Made by a program: the position numbers and the translations under genes | Shown: piece by piece, positions 26,079-35,408 of the stretch | Layout of the letters: each line of letters begins with the position of its first letter | Numbering within the stretch: position 1 is the stretch's first letter | Notes under the pieces: generated by a model | What the model was told of the DNA's origin: nothing | The model's input: the letters and a program-made list of their open reading frames with translations, nothing else | Database searches by the model: none | DNA from: an uncultured Candidatus Pelagibacter sp. | Lineage (GTDB): Bacteria; Pseudomonadota; Alphaproteobacteria; Pelagibacterales; Pelagibacteraceae | Length of the DNA stretch: 64,000 nucleotides | Assembly: GCA_905616465.1 (NCBI GenBank) | Contig: CAJQSX010000002.1 | Location: forward strand, 88,955-152,954 | Direction: 5' to 3'

Positions 26079-28599
26079 AATTTTTGAATTTAATTTAATT
26101 TTAAAATATGCGTTTAGAGATCTTGTTAGAAACTATCGTAAAATTTTTAGTATTATCCTCACTTTATTTATTAGTCTTTTTATTTTAAGTGCAATTTTAA
26201 CTATTGAAGACAGTTTAAAAAAGGAGCTGAATGATAATGCTAAGTCTTTATTGGGTGGAGATGTTGAAATTGATTACAATAGAGTACAGGGAAATTTAGA
26301 GTTAATTAATAAAGTAAGAGACTTTACAGCAATTTCAGTAATTGTTGAATTTTCAACCATGGTCTCAGGATTAAATGACAATAATAATCAGTCATTGTTT
26401 ACTCGAATTAAAACAGTTGATAAAAAATATCCACTATATGGAGAAGTTGTTCATGAACCTATTGGAGCAATGGATAGAATTCATCAAGAAAAAAATACCA
26501 TTATTGTTAATGAAAATATTTTCAAAACTTTAGATCTCAAAGTGAATGAAAAAATTAAAGTTCAAAATCAATTATTTACAGTAGTTGGAGTGATAAAATC
26601 ATTACCTGATGTTAGTGGTTTTGTAGCATTTGGTGATTTTGCAATAACTAGTAAGGAAACTTTAGATCTATTAAAACTTAATAGCTTGGGTAGCTTTTTA
26701 AATTATGAATATAGAGTTAAATTTAATGAAGGAGATAATACAAAAGCAACAAGAAAAAAAATTAAAGAAATATTTAAAGATGACCTTACAGTAAGACTGC
26801 GGTATCCTGAAAATTCAGCTAGTGGTCTTAGAAGAATAATTAATAATTTTTCACAATTTTTATCTCTTATATCTATTAGTGCTATGTTAATTGCTGGTAT
26901 TGGTATCGCAAATACTCTGTTATCTTTCATTAACCAAAGCAATATGTCTATTGCTGTAAAGAAAGCTTTGGGTTTTTTTTCATTAAATATAAAGACAATA
27001 TATTATCTACAGTTATTAATTTTACTCACTTTTGTAAGTATCGCCGCTTATGCTTTAAGTTTTTTATTAGTACCTGTAGCTGATGCATATTTATCTGAAG
27101 GTCTAGGATTAAACATTGAACCCTTATTTTCATTGACTAATTTTATTAAGATATTTCTTGTTGGCATGTTGGTGTTAATCATTTTTTCTATTCCAACTAT
27201 AAATGCAATTGATCAAGTAAAGGCCTCTAACTTATTTAGAAATGTATTTCAAAATTTACAATTTTATTATTCAAAAAAATCTATCTTTGTAAGTTTATTG
27301 TTTTTATCAGCTTTAATAATGCTATTTGTCATTGGCTCAGCAAGACCTTTATATAGTTTGATTTATTTTATAGCTTTTTTTATTTGTTTAATTGTATTTT
27401 TTTTGCTTTCAAAATTTGTTGTTTTTTTACTAAAAAGTTTAAAAAATATGTCCAATATCTCTCTTAAAGTATCAGTTAAAAATATTACTCAAACTAAAGG
27501 TATTACTCCAATCACTATTATGTCTTTGGGTTTGGGTGTAACTTTATTATTAACATTAGCATTGGTTGGTACAAATTTTAAAAGAGAAATTGCAAAATCT
27601 CTTCCTGAGATCGCACCTGATTATTTTTTTATTGGGATACAGAATTCTGATCGAGATTTATTTGAGAGTGCAATTATCGAAATGGACTCGAATGCTAAAT
27701 TAGAAATAGTCCCTTTAGTTGTCGCAGGCATTGTTAAAATTAATGGAATAGATCCAAGAACCTATATTAACCTAGATAACAACAGTTATTGGGCAATTGG
27801 AAGTGCTCGGCGTTCATCATGGGCTGCTGAGGTTCCTGAAGACAATCCAATAGTTGAAGGTGAATGGTGGGATTTATCAAAACCTAACAAACTTCAAATT
27901 TCATTAGATAGCGTGATTGCAAAAGATTTTAATGTAAAATTAGGGGATATTTTTACACTTAATATTTATGGGAGAGAAATTGAAGGAAAAATAGTTAATT
28001 TTAGAGCAGTTGATTATCGAGATTTATCTATAAATTTTGCAATGTTGTTCAATCCACAGTTCGCAAATACTATTCCCCACGAATATTTGGCAACAGCTAA
28101 ATTTAAAGATCAAACAAAATTCAAAGAAGCCAAACTATTAGAAACTTTGCCAAGCATTTCAATTATAAGAATTGCTGATTATCTTACAAAGGTAACTAAT
28201 ATATTAAATAAAGTTTTTATTGCTGTAATTTTGATTTCAGCAATTACAATTATTATAGGTTTAATTGTTATCTCTAGTGCAATTATCGTACAAGGTAAGA
28301 TTAAAGAGTTTCAAAACTTAGTTTTTAAAATTTTAGGTTTCTCAAAAAAAGAAATTATTCTATCTTCTGTTATAGAATTTGCTTTAATCTTTTTTTCAGT
28401 AATATTAATTGCAATATTTTTTGCTGTAATCGGCTCTTATTATGTTATTGAAAATGTCTTTCAATTAGCATGGCAATTAGATTTGAAAATTTTATTTAAC
28501 ATTAGTGGAAGTATTGGTTTGATAACGTTGGCTTTAATCATGTTAACAAATTTAAAATATTTAAACCCAAAAGTTTATCCCCTAATTAGAAACCAATAA
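26062..28599 (+). CDS. ybbP: FtsX-domain ABC permease (YbbP-like)
   Basis: Large inner-membrane permease of 845 residues with two FtsX-type modules, about ten membrane segments and two periplasmic regions. A first helix near residue 20-45 is followed by a long periplasmic domain, helices at about 265-425, then a second periplasmic domain and a final helix cluster (about 725-840). Overlap with the ATPase gene indicates a fixed complex. The substrate is unknown; partners elsewhere point to envelope lipid handling. It converges with folD. Confidence 0.85.
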   Translation: MEKLLKIFEFNLILKYAFRDLVRNYRKIFSIILTLFISLFILSAILTIEDSLKKELNDNAKSLLGGDVEIDYNRVQGNLELINKVRDFTAISVIVEFSTMVSGLNDNNNQSLFTRIKTVDKKYPLYGEVVHEPIGAMDRIHQEKNTIIVNENIFKTLDLKVNEKIKVQNQLFTVVGVIKSLPDVSGFVAFGDFAITSKETLDLLKLNSLGSFLNYEYRVKFNEGDNTKATRKKIKEIFKDDLTVRLRYPENSASGLRRIINNFSQFLSLISISAMLIAGIGIANTLLSFINQSNMSIAVKKALGFFSLNIKTIYYLQLLILLTFVSIAAYALSFLLVPVADAYLSEGLGLNIEPLFSLTNFIKIFLVGMLVLIIFSIPTINAIDQVKASNLFRNVFQNLQFYYSKKSIFVSLLFLSALIMLFVIGSARPLYSLIYFIAFFICLIVFFLLSKFVVFLLKSLKNMSNISLKVSVKNITQTKGITPITIMSLGLGVTLLLTLALVGTNFKREIAKSLPEIAPDYFFIGIQNSDRDLFESAIIEMDSNAKLEIVPLVVAGIVKINGIDPRTYINLDNNSYWAIGSARRSSWAAEVPEDNPIVEGEWWDLSKPNKLQISLDSVIAKDFNVKLGDIFTLNIYGREIEGKIVNFRAVDYRDLSINFAMLFNPQFANTIPHEYLATAKFKDQTKFKEAKLLETLPSISIIRIADYLTKVTNILNKVFIAVILISAITIIIGLIVISSAIIVQGKIKEFQNLVFKILGFSKKEIILSSVIEFALIFFSVILIAIFFAVIGSYYVIENVFQLAWQLDLKILFNISGSIGLITLALIMLTNLKYLNPKVYPLIRNQ

Positions 28600-28633
28600 A
28601 ATTGAAAATTTTATCAATTTGTATTGAAAATTT

Positions 28634-29479
28634 TTAATTTTTTGATCTTTTAAAACACTCAATAGTATTTTTTAACAAACAGGCAATAGTCATTGGTCCT
28701 ACTCCACCTGGAACAGGGGTTAAAGCTCTTGCAACTTTTGACACTTCATCAAATGCAACATCTCCAACAATTCCTTTTTCAGTTTTATTAATACCTACAT
28801 CAATTACGATTGCATCTTTTTTAACCCAGTCTGCTTTTACAAGCTCTGGGATACCCACTGCTGCAACTATAATATCTGCTTCTAAACATTCTGCTTTTAA
28901 ATCTTTAGTTTTTGAGTGAGTTATTGTTACCGTACAATTTTCTTTTAAAAGTAATTGTGCCATTGGTTTTCCATTTAGATTTGATCTACCAATCATAACA
29001 GCTTTTTTTCCACTCAAGTTAGGTTCAATTTTTTTAATCATTAAATAACATCCTAAAGGAGTGCAGGGCACTGAACTTTCGTAGCCCGATGAAAGGTTTC
29101 CGACATTCATTGGGTGAAATCCATCAACATCTTTTCCTGGTAAAATAGTTTCAATAACTTTTTGCTTATCAATATGTTTTGGCAAAGGTAATTGAACTAA
29201 AATTCCTGAAATACTTTCATCTTTATTTAGCTCGTCAATTTTATCTAATACTGTTTTTTCTTCCACAGTTCCTGGATATCTAATTACTTCAGATTTTAAT
29301 CCCACTTCATTCGCAGCCTTTTCTTTCATGCGAACATAAATTTGACTAGGAGCCATATCTCCAATTAAAACTACTGTAAGTCCTGGAATTTTATTATGTT
29401 TAACCTTTAGTTCTACAACCTCTTTTCTTAGTTCTTCTCTAAGCTCAGCTGCTATTTTTTTTCCATCTATTAAAATCAT
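28634..29479 (-). CDS. folD: Methylenetetrahydrofolate dehydrogenase / methenyltetrahydrofolate cyclohydrolase
   Basis: Bifunctional enzyme interconverting 5,10-methylene-, methenyl- and 10-formyl-tetrahydrofolate, central to one-carbon metabolism. It has 281 residues. Visible motifs are IYVRMKEKAA (catalytic Lys), ILVQLPLPKHI and the C-terminal TPVPGGVGPMT. It is the last gene of a minus-strand run hemC-hemD-mscS-yggT-folD with spacers of up to 10 bases. Confidence 0.95.
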   Translation of the reverse strand: MILIDGKKIAAELREELRKEVVELKVKHNKIPGLTVVLIGDMAPSQIYVRMKEKAANEVGLKSEVIRYPGTVEEKTVLDKIDELNKDESISGILVQLPLPKHIDKQKVIETILPGKDVDGFHPMNVGNLSSGYESSVPCTPLGCYLMIKKIEPNLSGKKAVMIGRSNLNGKPMAQLLLKENCTVTITHSKTKDLKAECLEADIIVAAVGIPELVKADWVKKDAIVIDVGINKTEKGIVGDVAFDEVSKVARALTPVPGGVGPMTIACLLKNTIECFKRSKN

Positions 29480-29488
29480 AAAATTTTT

Positions 29489-29779
29489 CTAAATAATCAT
29501 TGGTGCAATGTACAGCTTCATACACATTTCTATAAACCAAATCAATAACAGTAGTATTATTGGTGAAATATCTAGTGATCCTAAATTAGGAAGAAATCGT
29601 CTTATCCTATTAAGCATAGGTTCAGTTAACCGGTAGGTCATTTCTAAAATAGAGTAAACAAACCTATTTTGAGTGTTTAAAATATTAAAAGAAACAAGCC
29701 AACTGATTACAACATTGGCTAAAACTACGTAAGAATAAAGTTTTAAAATTTGTAATGTTAAGAAAAAAATAGCTATCAT
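29489..29779 (-). CDS. YggT family membrane protein
   Basis: Small inner-membrane protein of 96 residues with two hydrophobic segments. The family core YRLTEPMLNRIRRFLPNLG followed by LDISPIILLLLI is clear. YggT proteins are linked to osmotic tolerance and cell division in some bacteria. It overlaps the mechanosensitive channel gene by four bases, which is consistent with an osmotic role. Confidence 0.88.
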   Translation of the reverse strand: MIAIFFLTLQILKLYSYVVLANVVISWLVSFNILNTQNRFVYSILEMTYRLTEPMLNRIRRFLPNLGSLDISPIILLLLIWFIEMCMKLYIAPMII

Positions 29780-30861
29780 TTCTTTTCAATATAAATTGAC
29801 TGGCTTGGGAAAGCAAAGGCTGCACTATTTCCTTCTACAATTTGTTTAATTTCAATTGCAAGTTTTTCTTTAACTTCTAACCACGTACTAAAACTATTGG
29901 AGGTGGTAAAACATCTAACCCTCATATCTATAGAGCTGTCTGAAAATTTCTCAACTCTTACTGCAATCCCAACGGCATTATCAAAGTCATTACTTTTTTT
30001 AATATGATTTTCAATTTCATTCCTTATCTTTTTTAACTGATCAACCGTAGTGTCATATTGAAGAGTTATTGCCCAATCTATTCTCCAGTTAGTTGTTTCA
30101 CTAATATTTATAACTGCATTCTCAGCAAACTGAAAATTAGGAATTATAGCTAAAGACTTATCAAACTTTCTTAAGACAGTTGATCTAAATCCGATTTTCT
30201 CAACAATACCCTCAATGATGCCTTCTACTAAAATCCAGTCTCCTATTTTAAATCTTTTTTCTACTAATACTAAAATTCCTGAAATTAAGTTTTTGAATAA
30301 ATCTTGCGCACCCAATGCAACAGCCACACCAAATAAGCCAAGTCCAGCAATAATTGGTCCTATTTTTATTCCCCAAAGTTCAAGAACAGCGGCTAAGCCT
30401 AAGATAAAAATTAAAATTTTTAAAGACTTAATAATCCAACCAATTAACTCGCGAGTTAACATCTTATCTAATCCACTTAATATATAAGAAATTGGTTCAA
30501 CAATTTGATGAATTAACCAAAAAATTAAAATTGTGATTAAGGTTCGATTGATTGTATCAACTATGGCTCTAGCATCTTCACCAAAAGACATATAGTAACT
30601 TGCTATAAAAAACCCTAAAACAATTGGTAAAAATCTAGCCGGTCCCTCCATTGCATAAACAAATGTATCATCCAGCTTGTTTGTAGTTCTCTTTGCGACG
30701 GCTTCTAATCTTTTAATAATAACTTTACTTATTATTCCTCTAAAAATTAAAAAAATAAAAAATATTCCAATACCAATTAATATTTGAAAAATATCAACTC
30801 CACGAATTCCTTTAGACCAAACAGAAATAAACAGGTCACTAAAATTACTAAATATGTCCAT
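29776..30861 (-). CDS. MscS family mechanosensitive ion channel
   Basis: Small-conductance mechanosensitive channel family protein of 361 residues. An N-terminal set of membrane helices is followed by the pore helix GPIIAGLGLFGVAVALGAQ and the MscS beta domain IGDWILVEGIIEGIVEKIG. It protects against hypo-osmotic shock or takes part in ion efflux. It overlaps yggT by four bases and starts two bases after hemD. Confidence 0.9.
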   Translation of the reverse strand: MDIFSNFSDLFISVWSKGIRGVDIFQILIGIGIFFIFLIFRGIISKVIIKRLEAVAKRTTNKLDDTFVYAMEGPARFLPIVLGFFIASYYMSFGEDARAIVDTINRTLITILIFWLIHQIVEPISYILSGLDKMLTRELIGWIIKSLKILIFILGLAAVLELWGIKIGPIIAGLGLFGVAVALGAQDLFKNLISGILVLVEKRFKIGDWILVEGIIEGIVEKIGFRSTVLRKFDKSLAIIPNFQFAENAVINISETTNWRIDWAITLQYDTTVDQLKKIRNEIENHIKKSNDFDNAVGIAVRVEKFSDSSIDMRVRCFTTSNSFSTWLEVKEKLAIEIKQIVEGNSAAFAFPSQSIYIEKK

Positions 30862-30863
30862 AA

Positions 30864-31562
30864 CTAAATTTTATATAGCAAAAATTCCTCTTCTCCAGAA
30901 TTAAAAAGAAAAATTTTTTTCCACTTAATTTCATTAAGAATTGATGAGGTTTTTTCACCAATACACATTAAATTTGTATCCATCCAAAGATTTTCAGATT
31001 GATTAATCTTTATAAAGTTTAAAAAACTTAATGCACTGTTTTGAGAGTAAATATATACTATGTTTGGTATTTTCAGTTTTAATTCATTAACAAATCCTTC
31101 ATCAAATTTTTGATTATGGGTAGTTCTGTAATTGATTATCCTTTTTATGTTGTATCCTTCATTTAGAAGTTGCTGATCTAAATCTACTGAAATGGTTTCT
31201 CCACTAATGTAAATTAATTTTCCATCTTTTTTATCAAAATTTTGTAAAACTAGTTCTTTCAAGTTTGCAACATTGCCCTCTGCAGCAATTACATTTTGAA
31301 AACCAACACTTCTAGCTTTTTTTTCAGTCGCACTACCAACACAGAAACACATAATTTTTTTATCAATACTTTTTAGATCTAAAAATTTCACTGCATTTGC
31401 GCTAGTAAAAATAATACTCCTAAATTCTGAAAAATTTATTTCACCACTCTTTATGGGCTCAACATTTAACAATGGTAGGTGAGAAATATGGTGTCCCAAA
31501 GATTTAAATTTTAAAATCATATCTGAGCTATCTTCTAAAGTTCTTGTTAATAAAATGTGCAT
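30864..31562 (-). CDS. hemD: Uroporphyrinogen-III synthase
   Basis: Cyclises hydroxymethylbilane to uroporphyrinogen III in haem synthesis. It has 232 residues; this family is weakly conserved, but SIIFTSANAVKFL, a CVGSATEKKA stretch and its place one base after hemC make the call firm. The C-terminal YSQNSALSFL is also typical. Cytosolic. Confidence 0.88.
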   Translation of the reverse strand: MHILLTRTLEDSSDMILKFKSLGHHISHLPLLNVEPIKSGEINFSEFRSIIFTSANAVKFLDLKSIDKKIMCFCVGSATEKKARSVGFQNVIAAEGNVANLKELVLQNFDKKDGKLIYISGETISVDLDQQLLNEGYNIKRIINYRTTHNQKFDEGFVNELKLKIPNIVYIYSQNSALSFLNFIKINQSENLWMDTNLMCIGEKTSSILNEIKWKKIFLFNSGEEEFLLYKI

Positions 31563-31563
31563 A

Positions 31564-32481
31564 CTATCTTTTATATGAATTGTTAGATTTCTTTTTTAAC
31601 ATTTTCCCTATTTCAATGCCCAATTCTTTTGCATTCCCAATTTCTGAAGATTTTTTTTCATAAAATTTTTGTTTCCCGTCTAGTGAAAAAAGTTCTGCCT
31701 CCAGTGTTATTTGATCACCTATTATGATGGCATGAGCCCCAACTGCCGTTTCACAGTCTCCTTCTAATACCTTAAGAACATTTCTTTCTGCGTGAGCTCT
31801 CAAATAAGTTTCATTATGATTAGCTTTGTCTAAAAGATTAATAATTTCTTGATCATTAATTCTACATTGAAGTGCAATAATTCCTTGTCCAGCACTTGGA
31901 ATTATTTCTTCTGTTGAAAATACTTCGGTAATTTTATCTTCTATTGTTAAACATTTAACCCCTGCATAAGATAATATTATTGCATCGTACAAACCATCAT
32001 TAAGTTTTTTTATTCTAGTATCAACATTTCCTCTAATAAGTTTACAATTAAGATCTAATCTCAATTTTTTTATTTGAAATTCTCTTCGGTAAGATGAAGT
32101 TCCAATTATTGCATCAACCTTTAAATCTTTAAGTTTTTTTTTATTCTTAGTAATTAAAATTTCTCTTGGATCATTTCTCTTTAAAAATGCATCCGTTCTT
32201 AAACCATCAGTCTCAAGAGCTGGCATATCTTTTAGCGCATGAACAGCTATATCAATTTTTTTATCCTGAAGCTCTTTTTCTATATTAGTTGAAAATAAAC
32301 CTTTGCCCCCTACATCAGATAATCTCACATCCTGAATCTGATCACCCTTGGTGGTAATTTCTTTGATGATAATATCTTGATCATTTAAATTTGTATTTTG
32401 AACAATTTTATTTTTGGCATTGTGAGCATAAATTAATGCCAACTTACTTCCTCTAGAGCCAATAGTTATTATTTTATTCAT
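31564..32481 (-). CDS. hemC: Hydroxymethylbilane synthase (porphobilinogen deaminase)
   Basis: Condenses four porphobilinogen units in haem synthesis. It has 305 residues. IGSRGSKLAL opens the protein, HALKDMP follows near residue 81, and EGDCETAVGAHA carries Cys243, which holds the dipyrromethane cofactor. It leads the minus-strand run and is divergent from tsaD with a 56-base gap. Confidence 0.95.
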   Translation of the reverse strand: MNKIITIGSRGSKLALIYAHNAKNKIVQNTNLNDQDIIIKEITTKGDQIQDVRLSDVGGKGLFSTNIEKELQDKKIDIAVHALKDMPALETDGLRTDAFLKRNDPREILITKNKKKLKDLKVDAIIGTSSYRREFQIKKLRLDLNCKLIRGNVDTRIKKLNDGLYDAIILSYAGVKCLTIEDKITEVFSTEEIIPSAGQGIIALQCRINDQEIINLLDKANHNETYLRAHAERNVLKVLEGDCETAVGAHAIIIGDQITLEAELFSLDGKQKFYEKKSSEIGNAKELGIEIGKMLKKKSNNSYKR

Positions 32482-32537
32482 AAATACATTTATTTCTTAC
32501 TTGTATTGAGATTGTACTATTAATAAAAACTATTTTA

Positions 32538-33611
32538 ATGAATAAAAAACCCTTAATTCTTGGAATTGAGACTAGTTGTGATGAAACAGCCGTATCCTTA
32601 ATAACTGAAAATGAGCAAGGAATTCCTATAGTTTTATCCAATATTATTTCAAGTCAAGTCGATGTTCATAAAGAATTTGGGGGAGTGGTTCCTGAACTGG
32701 CAGCTCGTTCACATATAGAAAAAATAGATTGGATAGTTCAAAAAGCAATTGATGATAGTGGAAGAAAGATTGAGGAAATTGATGCCATAGCTTCTACAGC
32801 GGGTCCTGGTTTAATAGTTTGTTTGTCAATCGGTTTAAGTTTTGGGAAAGCTTTTGCTAGCACATTAAATAAACCATTCATTGCAGTTAATCATTTAGAG
32901 GGTCATGCATTAAGTCCAAAACTTAATTCAGAATTAAACTATCCTTATTTAGTTTTATTAATTTCTGGTGGCCACTCACAATTTTTAAGTGTTAATGATC
33001 TTGGAAAATATACAAGATTAGGAACAACTATAGATGATGCTTTGGGTGAAGCTTTTGACAAAACAGCAAAACTTTTAGGAATTGAATTTCCTGGTGGGCC
33101 ACAAATTGAAGTTTTAGCAAAAAAAGGTGATCCTAATAAATATGAATTACCAAAACCAATTTTTAATAAAGGTGGTTGTAACCTTTCTTTTGCAGGACTT
33201 AAAACTGCAATTCTAAAAATTGCTAAAAATATCAAAACTGATCAAGAAAAATTTGATCTTGCAGCTTCTTTTCAAAAGACAGTTACTGAAATTCTATATA
33301 AAAAAACTAAAATTGCATTTAGTGAGTTTGAAAAACAAAATAATCCAAAAGAAAAAATATTTGTAGTTGCGGGAGGGGTGGCAGCAAATCAAAGTATTAG
33401 AGATATGTTGATTAATTTATGTAATGAAAAAAGTTATCGAAGTATTTTTCCCCCGATTGAACTGTGTGGCGATAATGCTGCAATGATAGCAATGGTGGGA
33501 TTAGAAAAATTTAAATTAAATCAATTTGATAACTTAGACCATCCAGCAAAACCAAGGTGGCCATTGGATGAAAAAGCAGCTTTCCTTAAAGGCGCGGGCG
33601 TAAAGTTTTAA
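32538..33611 (+). CDS. tsaD: tRNA N6-threonylcarbamoyladenosine transferase TsaD
   Basis: Catalytic protein of t6A37 tRNA modification, 357 residues. ETSCDETA (11-18), the metal-binding HLEGH (His119, His123), LISGGHSQ and the late GDNAAMIA are intact. Its stop marks the left border of the accessory island. A diverged partial copy of residues 298-327 lies at 35107-35196, showing that recombination has occurred at its 3' end. Confidence 0.95.
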   Translation: MNKKPLILGIETSCDETAVSLITENEQGIPIVLSNIISSQVDVHKEFGGVVPELAARSHIEKIDWIVQKAIDDSGRKIEEIDAIASTAGPGLIVCLSIGLSFGKAFASTLNKPFIAVNHLEGHALSPKLNSELNYPYLVLLISGGHSQFLSVNDLGKYTRLGTTIDDALGEAFDKTAKLLGIEFPGGPQIEVLAKKGDPNKYELPKPIFNKGGCNLSFAGLKTAILKIAKNIKTDQEKFDLAASFQKTVTEILYKKTKIAFSEFEKQNNPKEKIFVVAGGVAANQSIRDMLINLCNEKSYRSIFPPIELCGDNAAMIAMVGLEKFKLNQFDNLDHPAKPRWPLDEKAAFLKGAGVKF

Positions 33612-33669
33612 TCTTTATAAAAATTATAGGAAGGATGTCGGTCTTTGGGTACAAAATATGACAAAATCA

Positions 33670-33739
33670 TACTGGCTAATGAAACCAACACTCCTTGTAC
33701 TTCAATAAGAACCTGTCGACTCCCATCAACTTTTACTTT
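33670..33739 (+). repeat. Seam repeat A: EVE 5'-end core plus degenerate 55-base element
   Basis: The 18-base core at 33670-33687 reads TACTGGCTAATGAAACCA, one or two changes from the start region of the intact EVE gene (41144-41161). The preceding frame reads MTKS before YWLMKP, like an EVE N terminus. A 55-base tract from 33684 matches tracts at 35275 and 38409 at roughly 60-70 percent, best in the part around GACTCCCA. It lies 59 bases after the tsaD stop, just where an uninterrupted EVE gene would start. Confidence 0.6.
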
Positions 33740-33857
33740 ATTTTATGAGCACAGGTCTTGTTTAAAGCTTATTAATAAGTGTAAATGAGGGGTACGTAGT
33801 GGGGTGTCAATTTAACGATATACACTAAACTGAATTTATTTAAAAAAAAATTTTGGT

Positions 33858-35021
33858 TTAACTAATCTTAAATAGTTCCTCTATATAACCTGGCCGCAAA
33901 AAATCTCTTGTTCTGTAAATACTATCTGTCTTTAATAGATCGCTAACAGTATGTTGTTTAATACCTTTTCCGTAATCGTTTCTTGCCTCTTGATTTATGC
34001 TTAAAAAATAACTTTTTTTACTTTCTAAAATTTTTTTTGTGTATTTTTTAGAAAGACTTAAGTCTATTTCAGGCATGGAATCTTCGTTAAACCATAAAAT
34101 ATTTTTTTTTGTTTTATGCTCAAAAATTTTCCAATAAGGCTTTATAAAAATTTTTTTATCAGACAATTTTTTATTGGGTAATTTTTCATTATCTAAGTGA
34201 ACATTATTTTCACCGTGTGAGATCATAAGGTATATGGCTTGTAGTATTGATGAAAAAGGAAGATCATAAATGGTATATTTAGTGTTTATCATTTGTTTTA
34301 GGTAATGGCATGTGTATCCAATGCCAGCACCAATTTCTATTATTTCTGATAAATCATTATTTTTATAGATATTTCTTAGCTGCTCAGCTGCATAGAGACC
34401 CTTTAAATCCTTTAAAAAAATAAATTCTTTTTTGTATTTATAGCCATAGTAATAGTTGGGTGTTTTAAAAAGTGAAATTTTTTTTTTTTTAAAAATTTTG
34501 TTAATTAAATCATCATAATCAACTTCTTCAATCAACCAACCACCTTGCTCTGGATTAAATACTTTTATATTTCCATAATATTCACTAATCGATATTAGAT
34601 AATCAAAAAAAAAGCGTTTTTCATCATCTTTGAATTTTTTATTGCTTAATTTATTATATGATTTTCTATTAGTTCCGTATCCCCAAAGTAATTTTGTTTT
34701 ACCCAAGTCCTTAAGTACTTTTATAAGTTCTTTGTTATTTTTTTGTGTGTCACAAATTGAATCAATAAATCCTTTATGATCAATTTGATTTTCAATTACA
34801 CTCCATAAGTCATTATTTTTTTTTATAGGTTCGTTAGTTTTCAAATATAATGCATATGCAGAAATTCTATCTATAAACTTGTTTGAAATTTTTACTTGTA
34901 AATTTTTTTTGAAACTAAATTTTTTTGATGATGACTTTATCGCAGAAAATACATGATAATTTTTAAAATCATGATTTAATCTAGATATAATTCTATTTAT
35001 ATTTTTAATTATTTTTTTCAA
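33858..35021 (-). CDS. Putative sugar O-methyltransferase
   Basis: A 387-residue protein whose middle carries a SAM-binding loop, EIIEIGAGIGYTCHYLK, followed by YTIYDLPFSSILQAIYL, then WFNEDSMPEID and FLSINQEAR. This order matches the putative sugar O-methyltransferase family found in surface polysaccharide clusters. The N-terminal 200 residues are Lys-rich and less typical. It stands alone, flanked by seam repeats A and B, and is the only cargo of that module. A role in glycan decoration, relevant to phage recognition, is inference. Confidence 0.55.
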   Translation of the reverse strand: MKKIIKNINRIISRLNHDFKNYHVFSAIKSSSKKFSFKKNLQVKISNKFIDRISAYALYLKTNEPIKKNNDLWSVIENQIDHKGFIDSICDTQKNNKELIKVLKDLGKTKLLWGYGTNRKSYNKLSNKKFKDDEKRFFFDYLISISEYYGNIKVFNPEQGGWLIEEVDYDDLINKIFKKKKISLFKTPNYYYGYKYKKEFIFLKDLKGLYAAEQLRNIYKNNDLSEIIEIGAGIGYTCHYLKQMINTKYTIYDLPFSSILQAIYLMISHGENNVHLDNEKLPNKKLSDKKIFIKPYWKIFEHKTKKNILWFNEDSMPEIDLSLSKKYTKKILESKKSYFLSINQEARNDYGKGIKQHTVSDLLKTDSIYRTRDFLRPGYIEELFKIS

Positions 35022-35106
35022 GATTTATTATAATTCTTTATATCAAATCCTCATAGTAATTAAAACTGTATATGATGCCTTATGGTTCTTCATAATTTTT
35101 TATGTT

Positions 35107-35196
35107 AAAAGTTACAGAAGTATTTTTCCTCCAATTTAACTGTGCGGTGATAATGCTGCAATGATAACAATGGTAGGACTAGAAAAATTCAAATTA
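35107..35196 (+). pseudogene. Relic of a diverged tsaD 3' region (30 codons)
   Basis: Thirty codons align without gaps to tsaD residues 298-327 (33429-33518). By my count 11 of 90 bases differ: nine changes are synonymous, one is missense (Ala to Thr in NAAMI-T-MVG) and one creates a stop (Glu to TAA after FPPI). Such a pattern means the sequence diverged while functional, in another lineage, and was disabled later. Homology fades after about 35200. It is a recombination or integration scar, not a local duplicate. Confidence 0.8.
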
Positions 35197-35255
35197 AAAA
35201 AACTTAGCAATTTATGTTGATGGTATGATACAATTGGTTATTGAAAAATAATTTG

Positions 35256-35331
35256 ATGCACTACTGGTTAATGAAACCAAAGCTTGCAATACATCGATAA
35301 AGCTCCACTGACTCCCACTAGCTTTTTGCTT
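35256..35331 (+). repeat. Seam repeat B: EVE-like start plus degenerate 56-base element
   Basis: 35256 begins an ATG frame reading MHYWLMKPK, close to the intact EVE start [10 protein letters not shown]; the 18-base core is 35262-35279. Similarity to the EVE region extends some 14 bases upstream of the ATG. The tract from 35275 aligns with 38409-38464; over its last 36 positions seven differ, all transitions. It follows the tsaD relic, so together they copy a tsaD-EVE junction. Confidence 0.65.
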
Positions 35332-35408
35332 ATTTTTCTAACTAAAAATATTAATTAACAACATTTAATGCCTCCCAATGTATAGCACATCGTATAGCAC
35401 GGTTTTAT

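Larger units (their letters stand above)
35022..35408. other. Gene-free stretch holding the tsaD relic and seam repeat B
   Basis: No intact gene is seen here. 35022-35106 shows nothing beyond AT-rich sequence. 35107-35196 is a relic of tsaD, 35256-35331 is seam repeat B with an EVE-like start, and 35380-35402 resembles the repeat found at 38511 and 41043. The tract looks like a fossil of a foreign tsaD-EVE junction. Confidence 0.6.

Noticed and set aside
33608-33740. Open frame on the minus strand across seam A
   Set aside because: It is open for some 40 codons but has no good start, no recognised homology, and the equivalent frames in seams B and C are broken or short.
33803-33812. GGTGTCAATT as a second attachment core (also at 35414 and, with changes, near 40489)
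   Set aside because: Only about ten bases, one copy lies in the nuclease coding end, and AT-rich chance matches are likely.
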